This document shows, piece by piece, positions 13,261 to 20,240 of a stretch of 20,240 bases of DNA; positions within the stretch are counted from its first letter, which is position 1, and each line of letters starts with the position of its first letter. Under the pieces are notes generated by a model. The model ran no database searches. It was not told where the DNA came from and was given only the letters and a program-made list of their open reading frames with translations. A program made the translations under genes and the position numbers. This stretch comes from Candidatus Kaiserbacteria bacterium (GTDB lineage Bacteria > Patescibacteriota > Minisyncoccia > Phycocordibacterales > UBA12088): the NCBI GenBank assembly GCA_003561715.1, contig PWVU01000098.1:1-20240 (forward strand), given 5' to 3'.

Positions 13261-13387
13261 CTAGAGCATGTTCTGAAAGCGCCAGATACGAGGCGACGAG
13301 GAGCGAAAACCTGAGGCGTATTGAACATACGGTGAAGGTTTGAGCGACGAAGGCAACAAAGTAGGTGGTGTTTTCAGGCGTGCTCTA
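13261..13387. repeat. Imperfect ~125-bp palindrome covering the pilC stop
   Basis: The ends are inverted copies beginning TAGAGCA (13262 inward, and 13387 inward on the other strand), continuing through TGAAA. The centre folds as CGTAT-TGAAC-ATACG flanked by AAACCT/AGGTTT. Both halves contain GCGACGA-type motifs. The right terminus includes the TAG stop of pilC (13385-13387). The style suggests a dispersed intergenic repeat in this genome, which cannot be confirmed from one window. Confidence 0.65.
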
Positions 13388-14596
13388 CTGAATCGACATT
13401 GTGATATTAAAGATCGGAATAAGAACCGACGCCAAGAGGAGTCCGACGCCAACGCCAAGGAACACGATCATGGCTGGCTCAATAAGGCTGATGAGTGAGT
13501 CGACCGCGGTCTCCACTTCCCTGCGGTAAAAGCGCGCCAGCGTATCAAGAATACTCCCAAGCTCACCGGTTTCCTCTCCCACCTTGATCATCTGCACCAT
13601 CACGCGCGGGATTTCATTGGGATATTGGGCGAGTGGCGCCGAGAGACTCGACCCATTTTTTACTTCTTGCAATGCATACAAGAGCGCTTCTTTGTAGACA
13701 TCATTTCCCACAACAGCGCTCGTTATTTCGAGCGTGCGCACCATAGAGATGCCACTGGTAAGCATGGTGCTGAAATTGTCGGCAATGCGAGAGAGATACA
13801 GTTTTTGGTAGAGATTACCAACACCGGGAACACGTAGTTTGAATGCGTCTACATGATAGTGCCCCGACTCTGTTTGATGCCATTTCCAAAATACAAAGCC
13901 AAGCACACCAAACAGTACCAACACGATCCAGCCATAGTTTGCTACTACGTCAGAGAGTCCGAGTACGACCTTGGTATAAATGGGCGGATCAACACCCGCA
14001 TCTTTCATGATATCACCCAGGCGCGGAATAACGATCGCAAGCATGATCCACATCACGCCACAGAATGTCAGAATAACGAATGCGGGATATATCAACGCAC
14101 CGCGCGCCTTACTCGTCACCTCATACGAGCGCTCCAGATAATCTGCAAGGTATTGAAATGTTGAATCAAGCTTACCCGTTTCCTCACCGGTACGCACCAT
14201 ATTAATGTAAAAGTCTGAAAACACTTTAGGATGCTTGCTCAATGCCTGCGATATAGAGGAGCCACCTTGGAGATCATCTGCAACCTGAGTCAGCACGCGC
14301 TGGAGCGCAGGGTTGTCGGACTCCTCTCCGAGAAGCCTGAAAATACGAAGCGCCGACACTTGCGCCTCAAAAAGGGTAGAGATCTGTCGTGAGAGGATTA
14401 CTATATCACGACCCGATACACGCTCCAGAATTGAGAGATTCATTTCCCAAATAGGCTTCTGATCAGCAGAACGAATATTCGTGATGATGAACCCTCGTGA
14501 TTGTAAGCTGGTAACAGCGGCATCTTGAGAGGACGCATCAATCTCGCCTTCAAGTTTGTGTCCATTCTTATCTATGACCGAGTAGTGAAAGAGCAT
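13385..14596 (-). CDS. pilC: Type IV pilus platform protein PilC (GspF family)
   Basis: Inner-membrane platform protein that couples the ATPases to pilin insertion and extraction. The 403 residues start MLFHYSVIDKNG followed by an ARSA-like beta motif, then two GspF domains: the first about 65-190 with LSRQISTLFEAQVSALRIF and GEETGKLD, the second about 265-395 with SRIADNFSTMLTSGISMVRTLE and KVGEETGELG. Three long hydrophobic segments (about 165-190, 220-240, 370-395) match the family. Length is typical. It follows pilT by about 200 bp occupied by a composite palindromic element. The C-terminus overlaps the edge of another palindrome. Confidence 0.96.
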   Translation of the reverse strand: MLFHYSVIDKNGHKLEGEIDASSQDAAVTSLQSRGFIITNIRSADQKPIWEMNLSILERVSGRDIVILSRQISTLFEAQVSALRIFRLLGEESDNPALQRVLTQVADDLQGGSSISQALSKHPKVFSDFYINMVRTGEETGKLDSTFQYLADYLERSYEVTSKARGALIYPAFVILTFCGVMWIMLAIVIPRLGDIMKDAGVDPPIYTKVVLGLSDVVANYGWIVLVLFGVLGFVFWKWHQTESGHYHVDAFKLRVPGVGNLYQKLYLSRIADNFSTMLTSGISMVRTLEITSAVVGNDVYKEALLYALQEVKNGSSLSAPLAQYPNEIPRVMVQMIKVGEETGELGSILDTLARFYRREVETAVDSLISLIEPAMIVFLGVGVGLLLASVLIPIFNITMSIQ

Positions 14597-14618
14597 GACG
14601 TCTTATGTTAGTACATAG

Positions 14619-14624
14619 ATTGTA
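14619..14624 (-). promoter_or_regulatory. Possible -10 box of pilC
   Basis: TACAAT on the minus strand, 22 bp before the pilC ATG, matches 5 of 6 of the -10 consensus. No good -35 box lies upstream, so this is tentative. Confidence 0.25.
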
Positions 14625-14666
14625 GCGCACTATGGGCTAAAGGCGCGAGCGAGAAATACACAGGTT

Positions 14667-14796
14667 GGTTAGGGTGTTGGAAAAATTAGGGTGTTAGGGT
14701 GTTAGGGTGTTAGTAGGCGTCGCATGCGACGCCTTGAGAGCGCGGGCTAAAGCCCGCGCTCTCTAAATGTCCTAACCTTCCTAAGTTCCTAACTCC
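14667..14796. repeat. Composite palindromic element downstream of pilT
   Basis: The left part has 3.5 perfect copies of the 8-mer TTAGGGTG (14686-14713) after a related GGTTAGGGTGTTGG. Then comes an 18-bp perfect palindrome (14716-14733), then a 13-bp perfect stem with a 2-nt loop (14736-14763), and then three CCTAA units (14771, 14780, 14788) ending exactly at the pilT stop codon. The outer arms are imperfect complements. Read on the minus strand, the structure ends in CCCTAATTTTTCC, so it could terminate or protect the pilT transcript. Confidence 0.8.
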
Positions 14797-15912
14797 CTAC
14801 AAAAGTCGTTCAAGCTCCTTCGGATTGATCGCCGTATGGAATGCCGCCTCAACCGTGATCTCACCTCGGCGCACAAGTTCGGAAAGTGATTGATTCATGC
14901 TGATCATGCCTTCCTCGGAACGTGTTTCGATCACGGTATTTATTTCGTGGGTTCGCTTTTCTCGAATCAAATTTGATACAGCCTTGTTGTTAATAAGAAG
15001 TTCATACGCCGGAACTTGTCCACCCGAAATTGATGGCACAAGACGCTGAGAAAAGATACCGGTCAAGCTTGCCGAGAGCTGCATGCGAATCTGGTCCTGC
15101 TGGTTGGGTGGGAATGAATCAATAATACGGTCAATAGTCTGTGCCGCATTGTTGGTGTGCAGGGTCGAGAATACCAAGTGCCCGGTCTCCGCTGCCGTTA
15201 CACCCGCGGCGATCGTGTCGGCGCCGCGCATCTCACCCACCATAATGACATTAACATCTTGACGAAGTGCCGACTGAAGTGCGGCTTTGAAATTCTTGGT
15301 GTCCATACGCGCTTCGCGTTGCATGATCATTGACTGCTTGGGTCTGAACACATACTCGACCGGGTCTTCGATCGTGACGATGCGCTCAGAACGCTCAGTA
15401 TTGATTGATTCTACGAGTGCGGCGAGCGTTGTCGACTTGCCTTGACCAACGGGACCCACCACCAAGAAAAAACCTTGCCTGTGATTGGCGAAGTCCTCAA
15501 TGATCGGCGGTAAGCGCAACTCCTCGATTGTCTTTATTTCATTCGGAATATGTCGTAGTGCGACCGAGATCTGACCCTGCGCAAACGAGAGGTTGCCGCG
15601 GAAACGTGTCTCACCTTTGTAACTGTATGAGAAATCCATTTCCTGCACCAAGAAAAAATGCTCCATTTGGGTCTGATTCAGCATTACCTTGATGATACCG
15701 CCGATGTCTTCGGTGGTTAGCGGCTTGTACTTAGTGAGAGGAATCAGTGTACCGACAGAACGAACAATAGGCAGATACCCCGGGGCAAAATGTACATCTG
15801 AAGCCCCCTCCACTATACCTTCTTCAATTACCCCAAAAAGCAATTCGCTTTTATCAGGAGCTGATTCAATACTCCGGCGCGCTTCTTCAAGTTGAATGTG
15901 GGTATTCTCCAT
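14797..15912 (-). CDS. pilT: Type IV pilus retraction-type ATPase PilT
   Basis: Hexameric secretion ATPase expected to drive pilus retraction. The 371 residues have the PilT order: N-terminal PAS-like domain with ASDVHFAPG (37-45), Walker A GPVGQGKST (153-161), Asp box TIEDPVEY (180-187), Walker B NVIMVGEMRG (221-230) with catalytic Glu227, His box GHLVFSTLHT (244-253), and an intact C-terminal domain. Walker A departs from the usual GPTGSGKST at two places, and Walker B begins with Asn and ends with Gly where Asp is usual. Key Lys159 and Ser160 remain, so ATP binding is plausible. A good promoter lies just upstream. It has no clear ribosome binding site. Confidence 0.94.
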   Translation of the reverse strand: MENTHIQLEEARRSIESAPDKSELLFGVIEEGIVEGASDVHFAPGYLPIVRSVGTLIPLTKYKPLTTEDIGGIIKVMLNQTQMEHFFLVQEMDFSYSYKGETRFRGNLSFAQGQISVALRHIPNEIKTIEELRLPPIIEDFANHRQGFFLVVGPVGQGKSTTLAALVESINTERSERIVTIEDPVEYVFRPKQSMIMQREARMDTKNFKAALQSALRQDVNVIMVGEMRGADTIAAGVTAAETGHLVFSTLHTNNAAQTIDRIIDSFPPNQQDQIRMQLSASLTGIFSQRLVPSISGGQVPAYELLINNKAVSNLIREKRTHEINTVIETRSEEGMISMNQSLSELVRRGEITVEAAFHTAINPKELERLL

Positions 15913-15938
15913 ACTAAATACTGGTGACCAGAAATAAA

Positions 15939-15966
15939 ACTATAACTAACCTAGAGTATATGTCAG
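15939..15966 (-). promoter_or_regulatory. Promoter of pilT
   Basis: On the minus strand CTGACA (15966-15961) and TATAGT (15944-15939) each match 5 of 6 consensus positions with a 16-nt spacer. The -35 box overlaps the response-regulator stop codon. The predicted leader is about 20 nt and lacks a ribosome binding site. It would let pilT be expressed apart from pilB and the receiver. Confidence 0.6.
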
Positions 15967-16373
15967 CTTTGTTTTTTTTCATAGAGACCCATACACATAT
16001 CGATCACTTCGGAAGGTATGGCATTCGCTTTGATGATGTACCCTATGACCCCTCGCTCTTGGGCACTATTGAAATCGCTGTCTTGTCCTTGATTTGAAAG
16101 CACGATAACGGGTGGTACCCTCGAAAGACCGAGCGCTTTAAGCGCATCGATAAATTCAAAGCCTCCCATTTCCGGCATGACAACGTCGGTAACCAACAGA
16201 TCAGGCGATGCCCCTTCTTTAAGTGCCTGCAGTGCTTTTTGAGGAGTATTGAACGCATTCACTTTTGCACCACGCTCTTTGAATTTAACCGCATACATAT
16301 CCAGCAAGAAATCATCATCATCAACAAGCATGATGGTAAGTGGACGAGTTGACTGAGGTGCTAATTCTGCCAT
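15963..16373 (-). CDS. CheY-like single-domain response regulator
   Basis: Stand-alone receiver of 136 residues between pilB and pilT. The acidic pocket (Asp18-Asp20), phosphoacceptor Asp63 in LLVTDVVMPEMGG, switch Ser93 and conserved Lys115 (YIIKANAIP) are all present. The Pro that usually follows this Lys is replaced by Ala. No output domain exists, so it should act by binding a partner, probably a pilus ATPase, PilC or PilN/O, in a PilG/PilH-like way. No histidine kinase is in the window. A TATACT box lies 7 nt before the ATG and no ribosome binding site is visible, so the mRNA could be nearly leaderless. Confidence 0.92.
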   Translation of the reverse strand: MAELAPQSTRPLTIMLVDDDDFLLDMYAVKFKERGAKVNAFNTPQKALQALKEGASPDLLVTDVVMPEMGGFEFIDALKALGLSRVPPVIVLSNQGQDSDFNSAQERGVIGYIIKANAIPSEVIDMCMGLYEKKQS

Positions 16374-16715
16374 GCAGATAGTATACCACGGTTAGAATAT
16401 CAAGAACGCATTATTCGAGTCTAGAAAGACGTTGTATGCAAATCATCTCCGCGCGCACATCAAAGCATCGTTCCTAAAGCCTCAGATACAGACAGATCCG
16501 AGGTGAGGCATGATTGAAGAGAATAACGGGAACTTCATCAGAGAACAATTATCTGAGGTAGCATTCAACATGTGGTGACGTGAAAAACAAAGCTTCGCAA
16601 GACTCGGTAAAGACTCATGTGGATTCTTTCGAGAAAAAGATCCTCTGAGGGGAACGTTTCTGAGGCAACTAAGCAACATGATGGGCGCTCGTCGGGTGGA
16701 ATTACCAAACAAACG
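16374..16715. other. 342-bp gene-free region between pilB and the receiver
   Basis: Only weak open frames without codon character are found. A 9-bp inverted repeat (CCTCAGATA at 16480-16488, TATCTGAGG at 16550-16558) and several further CTCAGA/TCTGAGG motifs occur, including CCTCTGAGG near 16642. They could be an RNA structure or decayed coding sequence. The only candidate promoter element is TATACT at 16385-16380 (minus), close to the receiver start. Confidence 0.5.
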
Positions 16716-18584
16716 CTAACTGAGTTCTTGTTCAAGAGAATGCTTAGCTGCGTCAGATGCTTCCTCAGTCGATGATTCCGGTGCAGGTTCCGCAGATGCC
16801 GGAGGTTCTTCCGTACCACTCTGTTCTTCAAGGTCGAACGCGCCTCCGAGTGTATTGATCTCTTCAAAGGGAATTTCTTTATTGAATGCCTTGACGATAC
16901 CCGCTTCACGCATGGTAAGCATACCCTTTTTGCGAGCAATATCATACAACTTGTTTTCATCAGCATCGTTGAGAATGGCATCTTCAAATTCGCGATCGAT
17001 CTCGACCATCTCGTGCACCGCCGTACGCCCTCTCGTGCCGCTCGGACAATCTCCACTGGGCTGAATGCCCCAAATATATTCCTGATCCAATGGCAAATTC
17101 TTTTTGTATTCTTCAGGCAGATCCGCGAACTGTTCGTCGATCATCTTTTTGACATTCCCGACAACCGGCACCTTGCGACCGGTATCATCACACAAACGTC
17201 GCACCAGACGTTGACCAACCAATAGCTCCAACGTCGGCGCAATGAGGAACGGATCGACGCCCATGTCGACTAGGCGCGGTACCGCACCAAGCGCCGTATT
17301 CGTATGCAGAGTTGAAAGCACCAAGTGACCGGTAAGCGCCGCCTGCACCGCCAACTGCGCCGTCTCTTTGTCACGTATCTCACCTACCATGATAATGTCG
17401 GGGTCCTGACGCAAGATAGAGCGAAGACCGGAAGCAAACGTATAGCCAATATCAGCGCGTACCTGCGATTGACTCACCCCTTTGATATTGTACTCAACCG
17501 GATCTTCGAGCGAGAGCACATTCTTGCCATCCGTATCGACTGCCGAAAGCATTGAATAGAGCGAGGTGGATTTACCGCTACCGGTGGGACCGGTAACCAA
17601 GATCATGCCGTACGGTTTCTCGATCGCACGCTTTACCATCTCGAGATGTTGCGAATTCAAACCAAGCTGATCGAGAGTACTGATACCTTTTTCGCTGTCG
17701 AGAATACGCATTACCACCTTTTCACCAAATTGTGTTGGAAATGTCGAGACACGAAAATCAACTTTGCGCCCTTCTATCGTCGCTGAAAAACGGCCGTCTT
17801 GCGGTTTGCGTCGTTCATCGAGTTTAAGTGCCGACAGAATCTTGATGCGCGATACAACTGCCCGATGTACTTTTGCAGGCAAAATGATGCTCGTATGCAG
17901 CACACCATCCACACGAAATCGTACACGAACCTGGTCACCACTGTTCTCGATATGGATGTCGGATGCACGACCCTCAACCGCGTTACGGATCATGGTTGCC
18001 ACGATCTTGGTAACCGGTGCATCGTCTTTGGGAATATCTGCTTCACCGTCGTCATCTTTTTTCGCAGTTACCTCGCCTGCTTTAGTTAAATTTACGGTTT
18101 CTCTTGTTTCCTCATCAGCGTCATTTATCGATGCGACCGCGCGATTTACTTCACCTCCAATACCATGATACATCGCAATCACTCGATCGAAATCGCTCTG
18201 CGAGATGAGGAATGCCTTGAACGGCATCCCTGCTTTTGCAGATATGAAGTTAAGCGCATCAAGCGCTTCAATATTGTCCGGGTCCAATAGACCAACCTCA
18301 AGCGCACCCTCATATACACCCAGCGGAACGACCCGATAATGTTGCGCCGATTCCTCAGGTATCAACTTCAGAGTTTCAAATGGAATGTCAAATTCCTCAG
18401 ATAATTTTTTCGAGGGCAAACCAAAATACTCACCCTGAGCGGCAAGAATCGTATCCTCACTGATACCGCGCTCAGTAAGGATCCGCATCACCGACTCATC
18501 ACGATTAGCCGCCTCTGCTTCTATATCGGCTACCTCTTCTTCGCGAATGAGTCCGCGCTCAATGAGTAGTGGAAAAATATTCAC
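16716..18584 (-). CDS. pilB: Type IV pilus extension ATPase PilB (GspE family)
   Basis: Hexameric ATPase powering pilus assembly. The 622-residue form beginning at GTG 18584 has a GspE N-terminal domain (about 5-150), a linker rich in Asp/Glu/Lys (about 155-190), and the ATPase core: Walker A GPTGSGKST (332-340), Asp box LSLEDPVEY, Walker B DIIMVGEIRD (396-405) and His box GHLVLSTLHT (419-428). The usual four-Cys zinc motif is reduced to two cysteines (RRLC and GDCPSGTRGR). A C-terminal tail of about 40 residues is low-complexity, rich in Glu, Ser, Ala and Pro. The frame is open to a GTG at 18659, but that part looks unlike the family; a GGGGAGGGG stretch lies 18 nt before the chosen GTG, which is further than normal. 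Confidence 0.94.
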   Translation of the reverse strand: MNIFPLLIERGLIREEEVADIEAEAANRDESVMRILTERGISEDTILAAQGEYFGLPSKKLSEEFDIPFETLKLIPEESAQHYRVVPLGVYEGALEVGLLDPDNIEALDALNFISAKAGMPFKAFLISQSDFDRVIAMYHGIGGEVNRAVASINDADEETRETVNLTKAGEVTAKKDDDGEADIPKDDAPVTKIVATMIRNAVEGRASDIHIENSGDQVRVRFRVDGVLHTSIILPAKVHRAVVSRIKILSALKLDERRKPQDGRFSATIEGRKVDFRVSTFPTQFGEKVVMRILDSEKGISTLDQLGLNSQHLEMVKRAIEKPYGMILVTGPTGSGKSTSLYSMLSAVDTDGKNVLSLEDPVEYNIKGVSQSQVRADIGYTFASGLRSILRQDPDIIMVGEIRDKETAQLAVQAALTGHLVLSTLHTNTALGAVPRLVDMGVDPFLIAPTLELLVGQRLVRRLCDDTGRKVPVVGNVKKMIDEQFADLPEEYKKNLPLDQEYIWGIQPSGDCPSGTRGRTAVHEMVEIDREFEDAILNDADENKLYDIARKKGMLTMREAGIVKAFNKEIPFEEINTLGGAFDLEEQSGTEEPPASAEPAPESSTEEASDAAKHSLEQELS

Positions 18585-18705
18585 GGTACGCTCTTGAAAT
18601 AACCCCTCCCCTGGAAAACACCGGACCCTGCAGTGCGGCTTCCCCACATGACACACCACGAGGTTCCCGCACGATCTAACCTACAGCTTCGACCTTGCAC
18701 CGATA

Positions 18706-19032
18706 CTAGAAGGGAGCAAAAGGATTCTCTCGCCCACGCGCGCGATCAGGGATGACTCGCGTGTAATCGCGTAACGAGAGAAAGGCTTCGGACGTGTAGA
18801 TCGAGTCATCGAGGGTTATCGTACGCAGCTTTGCAAGCTCTTGAATTAACTCACGCTCAATTTGCTCACTGCGCGTTATCTGGTCCTGCGTTTCTTGACG
18901 CAAATTCACCTGGGCAAGTCCTTGCGTAAGGTCGAGGCTCGGCAGTACCCATACTGCTATGAGCGCGAGTAACCCGGCACTCGTGAGTGCCAATAAGACG
19001 AGGGTGCGTTGTTCGTGTGATCTCATACTCAT
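18706..19032 (-). CDS. Small membrane protein in the PilP position
   Basis: A 108-residue protein with one N-terminal membrane segment (about 9-30), a heptad-like helical stretch (about 40-72, with IERELIQELAKL), and a short tail ending RENPFAPF. It lies between the PilO-like gene and pilB, where many loci encode PilP, but it is too short and lacks the PilP beta-domain. The NPF tail recalls the NPF found in PilP-like proteins and may be a docking motif. I infer an accessory protein of the PilN/PilO base; its function is not recognised. Start could be ATG 19032 or 19026. Confidence 0.75.
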   Translation of the reverse strand: MSMRSHEQRTLVLLALTSAGLLALIAVWVLPSLDLTQGLAQVNLRQETQDQITRSEQIERELIQELAKLRTITLDDSIYTSEAFLSLRDYTRVIPDRARGRENPFAPF

Positions 19033-19065
19033 TCAAACTATCAATAAGTGCTTCAAATTCTCTTA

Positions 19066-19644
19066 TTACCGCAACCAGTAGGTTCGCATGGCGACCTGAT
19101 ACGTGTGCTGAAGATTACGACCGGCACCTACTGCCTCTTCATCTCTTGATAAATCAAAAGATACTACATCGATGAGACGCAAACTTTGTTCAATGTCACG
19201 CAGAAATAGAATGAAATCTTCATATGACCCACGCGCCGCCAGCGAAAGACTCAGCGTTGCATACACCCCCTCTTCAGCACCACCTTCAGATACTGAATTG
19301 GAGGCAGGGCTGGGTGCCGCAACAGTTTCTAAACTAAAACTACTTGCCGCGATATTGTTTTTTCGCGCCAGGTTGTCCACGTCCAGTATGAGACGTACAC
19401 TATCAATAGTATCAGGCAAAAACTTCTCCAAGCGATCCAGGTCATCCGGATCCATTAAATTGAATTTTGATCGAAGATTATTTCTGACTTCCTGTAAGTC
19501 ACCGGCACGAGTGAGCGCTTCATCCAAGCGTTGGTTACGATCTTCCAATTCTTGTACAATCTGCCACTGCGGTTCGGTCACTCCAAAGAACAAACCTATT
19601 GCTCCCGCTATAAGTACCGCACCGATAATGATAGAATTTCTCAT
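19066..19644 (-). CDS. pilO: PilO-like pilus assembly protein
   Basis: Bitopic protein of 192 residues. An N-terminal membrane segment (about 3-22) is followed by a coiled coil (about 27-60, VQELEDRNQRLDEALTRAGDLQEVR), the LERLxxLPDxIDxVRLILDVDNLARKNNI stretch typical of PilO in this group, and a ferredoxin-like domain with LSLAARGSYEDFILFLRDIEQSLRLIDV. By homology it pairs with PilN to form the inner-membrane alignment complex. It starts 12 bp after the PilN-like gene. The nearby GGAGGG is 16 nt from this ATG, so translation probably depends on coupling. Confidence 0.88.
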   Translation of the reverse strand: MRNSIIIGAVLIAGAIGLFFGVTEPQWQIVQELEDRNQRLDEALTRAGDLQEVRNNLRSKFNLMDPDDLDRLEKFLPDTIDSVRLILDVDNLARKNNIAASSFSLETVAAPSPASNSVSEGGAEEGVYATLSLSLAARGSYEDFILFLRDIEQSLRLIDVVSFDLSRDEEAVGAGRNLQHTYQVAMRTYWLR

Positions 19645-19656
19645 ACTGATTACGCA

Positions 19657-20240
19657 TTAGCCCTCCATCTCTTCTATTTCTCCAGATTCTTCAGTCTGGG
19701 TTATGTCCTGCTCAGGCACAATGATTTCCGGTACCGGCAGGTCAATGTCAGACATTTCATCAAAGTCACCTGCAGAAACTCTATTCACGTAGAGAAGGTG
19801 CTGCCGATTAATTGATGACCGCACGTTGAACGTGACTGTATCTTCTTCAGTTACGTCAAGATCTGAGAACACGGGTTCCAAAATATGACGATTCCCTCCG
19901 AACACATCGGACTGAAGAGCCACCACGTCAAAATCACGAGCTTCTCCCTGCATGGTGAGTTGCACCTGCCCTTCCGAGGTTTGTAACAACGTCATCTCCC
20001 CAAACTGTATGTCCTGGTAAGTAGCCTGTTCCAAAAGGGGGAAAATACCGGACATAGATATATGATTGTTCAACAGTTGATCCGCGGTTTTCAGTCTCGT
20101 GTCCAGTCGTTCAAGGATACGAATAAGTGCCGGCTGGAAAGCCTCACGTGCCTCTTGTAGTTGTACCGCCTTGTCTTCAATACGCGATTCAAGCGTTAAT
20201 CTATAGACGTAGACGCCTCCCGCGGATGCGGCGGCTAGAA
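19657..20240 (-). CDS. PilN-like pilus assembly protein, 5' end outside window
   Basis: The frame is open from the window edge through 193 codons to a TAA. The visible part starts at the end of a probable membrane segment (AAASAGGVYVYR), continues with a coiled coil (LTLESRIEDKAVQLQEARE), then a PilN-style region ILERLDTRLKTADQLLNNHISMSGIFPLLEQATYQDIQFGEMTL and a ferredoxin-like domain with a final strand VRSSIN. The last 45 residues form an acidic tail rich in Glu, Asp and Pro. Position directly before the PilO-like gene supports PilN. The start codon and cytoplasmic N-terminus lie beyond base 20240. Confidence 0.82.
   Translation of the reverse strand, partial: LAAASAGGVYVYRLTLESRIEDKAVQLQEAREAFQPALIRILERLDTRLKTADQLLNNHISMSGIFPLLEQATYQDIQFGEMTLLQTSEGQVQLTMQGEARDFDVVALQSDVFGGNRHILEPVFSDLDVTEEDTVTFNVRSSINRQHLLYVNRVSAGDFDEMSDIDLPVPEIIVPEQDITQTEESGEIEEMEG

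Larger units (their letters stand above)
13007..13384. other. 378-bp gene-free region between pilC and pilin B
   Basis: No gene is supported here. From right to left on the plus strand it holds the palindromic element against the pilC end (13261-13387), the composite two-hairpin element (13139-13252), and the duplicated pilin upstream block (13032-13135) with a DnaA-box-like site. A 65-residue open frame crosses the palindrome but looks non-coding. Confidence 0.7.

Noticed and set aside
13261..13458. 65-residue minus-strand open frame as a gene
   Set aside because: It covers the imperfect palindrome and overlaps the pilC end in another frame; the composition is Ser/Pro/Arg-rich and no ribosome binding site is seen.
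14667..14713. Telomere-like TTAGGG repeat
   Set aside because: The unit is the 8-mer TTAGGGTG in 3.5 copies inside an intergenic palindromic element in the middle of an operon, not at a replicon end.
14686..14796. CRISPR array
   Set aside because: The repeats are 8-mers or hairpins without regular spacers, and no cas genes are present.
16482..17056. Minus-strand open frames of 76 and 163 residues beside and within pilB
   Set aside because: One lies in the gene-free gap with no domain or start signal, and the other runs through pilB in a different frame with shadow-like composition.

Overview
The window looks like a chromosomal segment from a Candidate Phyla Radiation bacterium, most likely a Parcubacteria-type lineage. 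This is inferred from gene content and protein style, not from a phylogeny. It carries a type IV pilus locus with no outer-membrane secretin in view, pilins with short leaders, and a membrane protein whose C-terminal domain has a style I associate with Parcubacteria. TGA is used as a stop codon (for example by pilD and the response regulator), so the genetic code is standard, unlike that of Gracilibacteria/Absconditabacteria. Every supported gene is on the minus strand, so transcription runs from base 20240 towards base 1.

Right part (about 20240 to 11150), pilus machine: a partial PilN-like protein, PilO-like, a small membrane protein in the PilP position, the extension ATPase PilB, a CheY-like receiver, the retraction-type ATPase PilT, the platform protein PilC, two tandem paralogous pilins with duplicated upstream regions, a third GspG-like pilin, and the prepilin peptidase PilD. 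Middle part (10176 to 5308), minor pilins: one GspH-like protein followed by two consecutive copies of a three-gene PilW/GspJ, PilV/GspI, PilX/GspK-like module. The second-copy PilW carries a cysteine-rich extension of about 270 residues and is a candidate tip adhesin. Left part (5236 to 108), housekeeping: NAD-dependent DNA ligase LigA, GatC, GatA, a two-pass SH3b/HEPN-like membrane protein, and an initiator tRNA-fMet.

The parts fit together as follows. PilD processes the prepilins. PilN/PilO, the small membrane protein and PilC form the inner-membrane base. PilB and PilT power extension and retraction. The H-W-V-X proteins probably prime or cap the fibre, with two alternative or combined tips. 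The receiver between pilB and pilT suggests phosphorylation-dependent control.

The least explained material is intergenic. Two gaps downstream of pilT and pilC hold composite elements of one design: TTAGG-rich arm, two GC-rich perfect hairpins, CCTAA-rich arm. A third imperfect palindrome of about 125 bp includes the pilC stop codon. A fourth hairpin structure captures the 3' acceptor strand of the initiator tRNA. The duplicated pilin upstream regions each contain a perfect TTATCCACA DnaA-box-like sequence.
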